A stretch of DNA of 64,000 nucleotides. Origin: Oryzias latipes. Its lineage: Eukaryota > Chordata > Actinopteri > Beloniformes > Adrianichthyidae. This document shows positions 57,401 to 64,000 of this stretch, one piece after another. The DNA lies in contig NC_019867.2 in NCBI RefSeq assembly GCF_002234675.1, forward strand, positions 31,624,614-31,688,613, read 5' to 3'. The translations under genes and the position numbers were made by a program. Each line of letters starts with the position of its first letter. The stretch's first letter is position 1. The notes under the pieces are model-generated. The model saw only the letters and a program-made list of their open reading frames with translations, did no database searches and was not told the origin of the DNA.

Positions 57401-60400
57401 AAAAGAGCAAATTTCCGTATTAAAGTTATGAATTCTGAAATGTAAACAAACAGAAAAATTTCTTTTCATTTTTGGAAAAACCCAAACATTAAGGTGAAAA
57501 TCGAGTGACGCATTTGGTGAATTGATTCAGTTTTCAATCAAAGTTATCTTCAAACCTAAAAGAAAAGCTGAAAACATTGTGATTCATTAGCAGTGGTTGG
57601 AATAATCCAGATGATTCCAGTTAGTCCAGTTTATCCGAACAATTACAGCCTCAATTTGTGACCAGCAGATTGTGTGGAAGGGTTTTTCATGCCCCCCCTG
57701 GCCGGAGAAACACAGGCTGACTTCCTCTGGAGTATCATGGAGGAGCAGGAGCGGAAAGGGTCGCCGGCATTTTCTCATTAAAGTTTGATATGAGGCTGAT
57801 TTATAACCACAATGAGGATTTCTGTCCCACTGAGAATGGCGGCGTGCTGGAACGGGATCAGCTGGGAGGAAGTGCTGCCATTCTTGACTGCTTTTATGCC
57901 CGCTGGAGGTCTTCCTGGGACTTTTCTGGTTTCACATCCTTCCTCTGATCCTTCTTCAGTCGACTCAGACGAACCTATGGCTGCAGAAACCTGAGTCTCT
58001 GATGGAGCGCCACAGTCGCACCATTTGCCTTTAAAGTCTCAACAATCATCATGTCAACCAGAAACATGGCTTTTCCAGCTGAGTAAGACCTGCAGATCTC
58101 AGGATTCTGCCGTCTAAGATGCATCTAGAAAGGATAATTCCTGGATTTGTGTTACTGCAGTGATCTTCTTGTCTAAGTCTGAAGCTCTTCTCTGAGCTTC
58201 TCTCTGAAACCTCCGACTGTGGAAGAGTCTGAGGTTTACTTCAGTCTTTCATCTGTTGTCTAAGCAGACTTTTGGCACAAAGTGGATTTTAATGGTTTGT
58301 TTTTGTGGTGAATTGTGTTGTGTGTTGTGAAGTACTTGATTCGTTCTGGAATCAAATCTTTATTAAAAAAACTTGTCAGAGGAAATCCGTCCCACGGCGA
58401 GGCCTGAGCATCCTCATGACTCCAGCTGATGATCTGATTTCAGGTTTGTGTGAGGAGAATAGGGTCCAAACTCCAGCCTTCACTGATGCAGTGCGACTCT
58501 ACCGACAGGCACAAGGGAACTACGGCACGTGGGACATGATGTGTGGACTCCCGTCGCAGGTAAAGCCCCGACATCCTGTAGATGAAACCAGCCGTCGTTC
58601 TGATGGAGATCCCTTCCGTCTGGGTTGGGTCGGTCCTGCAGACCCCCCCAGAAGCTGATGAGCCCCTCAGACTTTGTTCTCATGTTAAATGTCAGAAAAA
58701 GTGCTGCAGTTTCTGCTCTGACGCCAACATGGACGTAAACTGGGGGGTTCTGCTCACCCAGAGCATGCATGGTTGCACGGCAGGAACCTGAAAAAGGGCC
58801 GGTATCTTCAGAACTTCTTGATCATCATTTTTCAAACTCTAGACCCCCCCACCCCCACCTGACACAGAAACTCCAGACTCTGGAAAGTTATGGCCACCTC
58901 CGTGGTCCGGGGAGCTGAATGCTTTGTGCTCCCTGTTCTGCTGGTAGATCCTGTCCAACCTGGTGATGGAGAGCCTCCACCCCGAGCTGAGGGAGCTCAT
59001 TTCCCCCCGCCTCAAAGGAAAGCTGCATGACCGACAGAGAAGCTGGATGCTGGTAAGAAGCAACCACCTCACCGAAGCTCTGAATATCAGAATAAAATCA
59101 GGAGTTTCAACCTCCAACAAGCTTCTGAAAGGAATGTCTGTTGACGTTAAAAAGGTTTGGGGGTATGGGGGTGGGGAGTGGGTGGGAGGGGTGTTCTCAC
59201 CTGCTTCTTGGTGGAAGCGGCCACAATGAGTCATCGGCGATGGACTTCGCTGCCTCCATCTGGCAAGGCAGAGAATTACACAGGTGAAGGTTGAAAGCCT
59301 TTTCCTCTGTGTAGATGATTGGAGACTGCGTAAATAAATCACTCAGCCTTTGAAAGGGTGGGCAAAGGAATGTTTCTGCGTTGGAGATGAGTGGTTCGGC
59401 TGCTCCGTGTCGGTGTGGTCGGACTCTTCGCTGCAGTTGAATGTTTTCTAAGTTAAGGCCGTGTCCTGCAGCCACTACGTACATTTTGTGTATATTGCAT
59501 AGATGAAAATTAGCCATACGTGGAAAAAGTGAGAAAAATTGTGGTCTTTATTTGAAATTTCCACAGATGTATAAGGAATGAACCACTTTAAAATCACAGA
59601 AGTACAAATAGACCACGGAAAGAACAGGTAAATCAACATAGAACATGAACCGTAAGTGGTTATTGTGATGTCTATCTGCAGTTCATTAGGGATTTGTGCG
59701 TCAATTACATAACTGTAACGTGATACGTGCACCGTATACGTGATCTAGAAGCTATACATCAGTGGTTCATGTGTGAAAAGTCTGTTAGACAAACGTGGAA
59801 CGGTCCTGGAAAGACACAAAATTGTTTGGATCTTGCAAAAATTATGAACAATTGCATAAGATTTAGGTAATAATTATGTATAAACTATGTAAAATACACA
59901 GAAACTGTGTAATTCTCAACCAACCAAAGATTTGAACAGCTCAAAACCGAGTTTGCATAAAAACCAGTCAGCTGAAACCCTCTGAGCACATCAACAAATG
60001 ATGAACCCAAATGATGAATGATGAATATCTCGCATGGATCATGAAAGACCGACATTTCATCTGTGGAAAATGCTGAAAATGTACATAGTGGCTGCGCGAC
60101 ACGACCTTTACTATCAATAAGAGATGTTCTGAGCTAGTTCCACTATTGCTGGTGTGGAGTGTCATTGTGTAAAGTGGACCGTCTCTGTGGGCAGATCAGC
60201 GACGCCGTCTACAGCCAGGTGCAGGAGCAGTGCCGCGCCCACCATGAGGCACTGCTGCAAAAATGTGAGGACAGCCGCTCCTCCCTGGAGGCATCCATAA
60301 GGAAAGACATGGACCAGATCATTGCATCCAAGGAGCACATCACCAGCAAGGTCAAAGGTTGGTGAAAACCGTCTGCAGCTGCTCCTAACAGACCAACCAT

Positions 60401-60863
60401 CAGACAAGGAGGTCTGAGTCGTTTCACCTGCTGACCAGGAGAGGAAAAATACAATTCTGGAGCAGATTTTCAAATACGTGTAAGAAAATATAAATACACA
60501 ATTTCCTAAAATTGATCATTTTCAAGAACAAAATAAAATTAAAACTAGAAAACACTTTATAACCTGCAAAAATCCAAGTGACTGCTGACAGTTGAAGCTG
60601 CTGGAGTTAATGGCTCAATGCTGCATCAGCTGAAGAAGCAGGAAATCCTGAAAAACTTTTTTTTTCTTTAACTTGTTCTGTCCAACAACTGAGCAGACAG
60701 ATGAGCGTTGAAGGCCTTTTGTGTTGGACAGGTTTTACTATCACAAAGAGGTTATGAATCTTCGGAAAACCAGAGTGTAGATCTTTGTTTTTTTATCATT
60801 TTATATCCATTTGTTACATTTAGTGTGTGTGTGTGGGGGTGTGTGTGTGTGTGTGGGGGGGGT

Positions 60864-60894
<31 letters not shown>

Positions 60895-63710
60895 TTTACA
60901 GAGTGATTGGGAGACGGTGCTGTGGTCAGATCAGACCAACATGGAGCTCTTTGGCATCAACTCAACCCTTCATGTTTGGAGGAAGAGAGATGCTGCCAAT
61001 GACCCCAAAAACACCATCCCCACTGTCAAGCACGGAGGTGGAAACATTATGGTTTGGAGGAGTTTTTCTGCACCGGGCATAGACCGCCAAGTCCTGAGTG
61101 ACAACCTCCTTCCCTCCACCAGGAGGCTTAAAACAGGCGGTGGATGGGTCTTCCAACAGGATCATGACACAAACATGCAGCCAAGACAACCGAGGAACGG
61201 CTGAAGAAGAGGTCGATCAAGGTCATGGATTGGTCCAGCCAGTCTCTGAACCTCAGAGAGAGCTGAAGCTCAGAGTTGCTAAGCAACAGCCAGCAAATCT
61301 GAATGATTTAGTAATCATTTGTAAAGAAGGGAGGAGCAGAATTCCTCCTGATATGTGTAGAAACTGGATCATCAACTACAACAAACCTCTGTGCTGGATC
61401 AGGTTTTTCTATGGGCCAAGGTCAAATGTCAAATACCCGTGACATGTTTTTGACAGTAATGTAACAGGAGAAATGTCGTATTCAAAACAGACATGTCAAA
61501 CATAAAACGAAATGTTGTATTCATATTTTTTGCAACGTTGTGCACAAAGTATTCATTTGTGAACACCTTTGTCTGAATGGATACTTTTCTTTTTGACATT
61601 TACTGTACCCTGTAGTTTTACCACAAAGTACTAAGTCTTACTGGCTAGATCAGGGGTCGGGAACCTTTTTGGCCAAGAGAGCCATAAACGCCACATATTT
61701 TTAAATGTAATTTTGAAAGAGCCATACAATAATGTAGTGTCTCCTTCCCACACTGAGGCACTGAGACTTAACCTCTTTTAAGGTTCTTTATTCTGGTTAC
61801 TGCAGACCGTAACCAACGCCGTTCAATTAATTCAGCAACTCCTGAATCTCTCCCGCTGAGACGAGAGGAGAGCGCTTCTCCCAACTTTATATTTCTTCAC
61901 TGCCGCCACAGGCCTCCCATATACCTTATTTAGCCAATAGCTGAACCCCATTGGTCCAAACTCCTTAAACACAGGCTGAGTGACAGAACTGAGGGCCAAT
62001 CAGATCTCTACTTGATGCATTCAAACAACTCCGGAATTTAGAACGCAACCCAACAGCCACCAGTTTAACTCAGTCCGCTATAAATTTAAATTCAGTTTAA
62101 AACTAAATAAACCAGTGAATGTGTGTATTTGATGTAATTTCAACACTTTTAAAGTACAATAAGTCTGTGGATTCTTTTTTAATAACATTATTATGCTGTT
62201 GCTAATAAATGATGAGAATTTCTTACCATTATTACAAATTCTGGTGCTGCGTAGTTCTGCTGATGGTCTAGTCTGGTTGATACGTGGCGAGTTTCGGCTT
62301 CATGCAGGCGTTGAGACTTTAAACGTGATCGTAGGTTGGTCTGAATGTTCTATAGATGTGAGAAAGACGGCTCACATGCAGACGTGGAGCCAAACATACA
62401 CTCACACGCTGCAGTATGTGACGGGCAGCGTGTTTTAAATTTTGACAATCCCTGCGCGATTCACCTTGCTGTCTGTGCCCCCCCCCCCTTTCGTCCTCAC
62501 ACATCCCGCTGCACCTTCGCGCTCTTTCTCAGAGACGGGAAGTTGAAGAGACGGCGGATCGCAGGTTTTAGGCTGTTATAAACTCTGTGAAATAATAGAT
62601 GATAGTTAATTGATAGTAGTGCAGATTTATTTTCTCCAAGCACCACTACTACCCCCCGCCCTCCTTAGCATCGCATCGCACCTGTGAAGGACTGGTCTAA
62701 TGAAAAAAAAAAAGTATAATTAAAGATTTGTCTGCGAGCCACATGTGACCATCAAAAGAGCCATATATGGCTCGCGAGCCATAGGTTCCCGACCCCTGGT
62801 GTAGAGGGATCAAATACTTCTTTCCTCCACTGTTTCCTGTTTTCTCTGCAGACCTTCAGGTGGTCGTGACCCTGCAGCTCCTCGGTCTGCTGTCACTCCA
62901 CCTCATTGCAATAATAATCTGAGAGTGTAAACTGTAGGACCTGTTCCGCTGCAGTAACCTTAAAAACGCAAATGAAAGTCTTCTTTTTGACTTTAAAGAC
63001 AGTGATTGTTCCTTGTACTTCTTCTGGTTTCAGTTCAAGGAAAGACAAAAAATTCAAATGGGAGTCATATCTGTACATTTTGAAGCATTGCTGGAAACCT
63101 CGTCTCTGTAGTCTCCCACACCTGAACAGATCTAGCGACGATGTGACTTCAAGGCTCAAAGCCCAGAAGATTCCTGCTTCTCAAAGATCCACCTTTGTTC
63201 TCCCAGATTGTTCTGACCTCTTTGCCTTTTCTCCCTGGTCTCTCTTCTGCAGGGGCGGTTCTCTCAAAGGCGGAGAAGCTGTTGAAGGTGAGCATCCAGC
63301 CGTACATCAGCTCCATCCTCGACGCCCTGATGGAACCCACCAGCCGAGGTTTTTTTGAGGTGCGGGACGTTTTCTTTGGGGAGCTGACAGAGATGAGCAA
63401 AAACACTGTGAACAAGGGGACCAAGGAGACGGTAGCCCAGGTGAGGAGCACGAGGAGGAGGAGGTTCAGTTCCCCAAAGTGTGACGGCGTTTGAGTTTAA
63501 GCTTCGGTCAGCTCAGTCAGAGCCGTGAAAACTGTCCGCTTCCCCTTCCCTCAGCACATGGAGAAGATCTCCATGCTGCCTTACCATCCCGTGAAGATGC
63601 AGAGCTGCTATGAGAAGGTGGAGCAGCTCAGTCTGGAGGGTCTGCAGCAGAGATTCGACGTCTCCAGCCCATCCGTCTTTGTCCAGCGGGCCCAGATCCT
63701 TATGAGACAG
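45456..63710 (+). CDS. niban2: Niban-like protein, NIBAN2/FAM129B type, exons 1-10 (3' end outside window)
   Basis: Coding exons are 45456-45510, 51540-51670, 53584-53712, 53788-53893, 53981-54148, 58444-58559, 58948-59052, 60195-60357, 63253-63440 and 63555-63710. All are GT-AG and phase-matched, encoding 439 aa of a family protein of about 750 aa in human. Residues 1-18 ([18 protein letters not shown]) match the NIBAN2 start. Residues about 63-196 form the pleckstrin-homology domain ([58 protein letters not shown]). Later blocks are [52 protein letters not shown] and [17 protein letters not shown]2 is a cytosolic and membrane-associated scaffold downstream of MAPK signalling that limits apoptosis. 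Similarity is higher than to NIBAN1. The last donor at 63711 is GTGACA, so coding continues to the right. Confidence 0.9.
45945..46083. repeat. C-rich minisatellite, unit about 14 bp
   Basis: Irregular repeats of the types GTCCTCCACACCCCCAG and CAGTCCCACCAGACTC. They are diverged and shift in length. Confidence 0.75.
46889..47020. repeat. dispersed repeat, copy 1
   Basis: Nearly identical to 50160-50290 over about 105 bp, including GTGAGCGGAGCGTCTGCAGA and CACAGAGGACCCGGACTCTC. The copies are 3.3 kb apart in the same intron and orientation. Family unknown. Confidence 0.75.
49689..49714 (+). repeat. 26-bp poly-C tract
   Basis: An uninterrupted C run in niban2 intron 1. The length is subject to sequencing error. 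Confidence 0.75.
50160..50290. repeat. dispersed repeat, copy 2
   Basis: Partner of 46889-47020, same orientation, with about 105 bp nearly unchanged. Confidence 0.75.
50300..50480. repeat. dispersed repeat related to 20535-20700
   Basis: It shares GCTTACAGCCCC, TCTGATCCAGGTTCCAGCTC and TTCATGGATCTG with the segment in olfm1 intron 1 and directly follows dispersed repeat copy 2. Confidence 0.55.
51671..53583. other. niban2 intron 2
   Basis: No exon was recognised. The segment 52200-52510, with AGGAGTGGGAAGAAGCAAGC and AATCCCACCCCTA, resembles a fish LINE 3' region, at low certainty. Confidence 0.4.
54149..58443. other. niban2 intron 5
   Basis: About 4.3 kb with no exon recognised. The TCAGGG-type hexamer array at 56401-56615 is the only clear structure. 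Confidence 0.5.
56401..56615. repeat. degenerate TCAGGG-type hexamer array
   Basis: About 35 hexamers of GGGTCA, GGATCA and GGTTCA with occasional TTAGGG and TAAGGG. It encodes RVRV-type repeats on + and DPDP-type repeats on -, both artefacts of the repeat. TCAGGG is a known variant of the vertebrate telomere repeat. Confidence 0.9.
59456..60107 (+). mobile_element. Harbinger-like non-autonomous element, copy 3, with TTA target duplication
   Basis: 652 bp with terminal inverted repeats of about 32 bp: AGGCCGTGTCCTGCAGCCAC at the left and its complement GTGGCTGCGCGACACGACCT at the right. It is flanked by TTA at 59453-59455 and 60108-60110, a 3-bp TWA duplication typical of PIF/Harbinger elements. 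It lies in niban2 intron 7. There is no transposase. Confidence 0.8.
60824..60894 (+). repeat. GT/G-run microsatellite
   Basis: Alternating (GT)n and poly-G blocks in niban2 intron 8, ending in a run of about 15 G directly next to the truncated Tc1 copy. Confidence 0.85.
60896..62832 (+). mobile_element. Tc1-like transposon, copy B, 5' truncated and split by hAT
   Basis: It starts within the transposase region (AGAGTGATTGGGAGACGGTG) and retains [25 protein letters not shown] and FQQDHDT blocks with stops and frameshifts. The right end GATCAAATACTTCTTTCCTC plus CACTG (62808-62832) is the inverse of the left end at 18200. A hAT element occupies 61651-62798. The transposase is not functional. 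Confidence 0.85.
61651..62798. mobile_element. non-autonomous hAT element inside Tc1 copy B
   Basis: Terminal inverted repeats CAGGGGTCGGGAACCT and GGTTCCCGACCCCTG. Flanking 8-mers GGCTAGAT and GTGTAGAG match at 5 of 8 positions, as expected for an old duplication. Subterminal GAGCCATA motifs occur at both ends. No transposase was recognised in the 1148 bp. Confidence 0.8.
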
Positions 63711-64000
63711 GTGACAACTGAGCTTTTTGAATCCAAAGACGCCTTTGCTAAAGATTAGCCAGTTGAAAGAAGGTGTGATTGCCCAACCTCCCTTTGGAGC
63801 TCCTGCAAAGGCCTGAACTGTGGATTTACACCTGTAGATGTGAACTTCACCATTTAAACAGAACTTTTAAGGTTTTATCCAAAGATGGACACATTTCTTT
63901 TATTCTTTTGACTCATTTCACACTTCTTGGAGTTTAAAACAGAGGAGCTTAATGATGAAAAATGATTGGTCATGGTTTTAGTCAGCGTTTTTGTGTCCCT
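63711..64000. other. niban2 intron 10, incomplete
   Basis: The start of the next intron; nothing recognised. Confidence 0.5.

Noticed and set aside
60708-61442. Overlapping frames suggesting a functional Tc1 transposase
   Set aside because: The conserved blocks fall in different frames with stops, the 5' part is missing and a hAT element splits the copy.

Overview
The window is vertebrate nuclear DNA, almost certainly from a teleost fish. Protein-coding genes are split into small exons with GT-AG introns. The intergenic and intronic DNA is full of Tc1-like, hAT-type, Harbinger-like and piggyBac-like elements, LINE 3' ends and one intact Ty3/gypsy LTR retrotransposon. I cannot name the species; a percomorph such as a medaka-like fish would fit. 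No bacterial features, rRNA or CRISPR arrays were seen.

Four host genes, all on the + strand, can be rebuilt exon by exon with matching splice phases: pierce1 (4829-13551, 3 exons, 130 aa, axonemal microtubule inner protein), olfm1/noelin (16829-27289, 6 exons, 450 aa, secreted olfactomedin glycoprotein), paxx (39545-41966, 7 exons, 190 aa, non-homologous end-joining factor) and the first 10 exons of a niban2-type gene (45456 to beyond 63710, 439 aa seen). In human the four orthologues all lie on distal chromosome 9q, so the window is a conserved linkage block. The genes do not form a pathway.

Layout: 166-2046 is a 19-bp tandem array. 2047-4828 is intergenic and ends in a CRE plus X-box-like promoter for pierce1. 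Almost all of pierce1 intron 2 (7341-13300) is a 20-bp minisatellite of 298 units. 13552-16828 holds transposon pieces. olfm1 introns hold nested Tc1/LINE copies and inverted repeats. 27290-34731 is intergenic, with a hAT element inside another inverted-repeat element. 34732-39362 is the LTR retrotransposon, ending only 182 bp upstream of the paxx start codon. paxx intron 5 holds a 32-bp array. 43231-44569 is a nested inverted-repeat element with a tRNA-like segment. niban2 introns carry a TCAGGG-type hexamer array, a Harbinger-like element and a Tc1 copy split by a hAT element.

The most unusual structures are the three long arrays (19, 20 and 32 bp) that keep unit phase from end to end, the pierce1 array that starts at a splice donor and resembles splice sites, and the near-identical-LTR retroelement beside the paxx promoter. 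I found no convincing evidence of a wholly new biological system.
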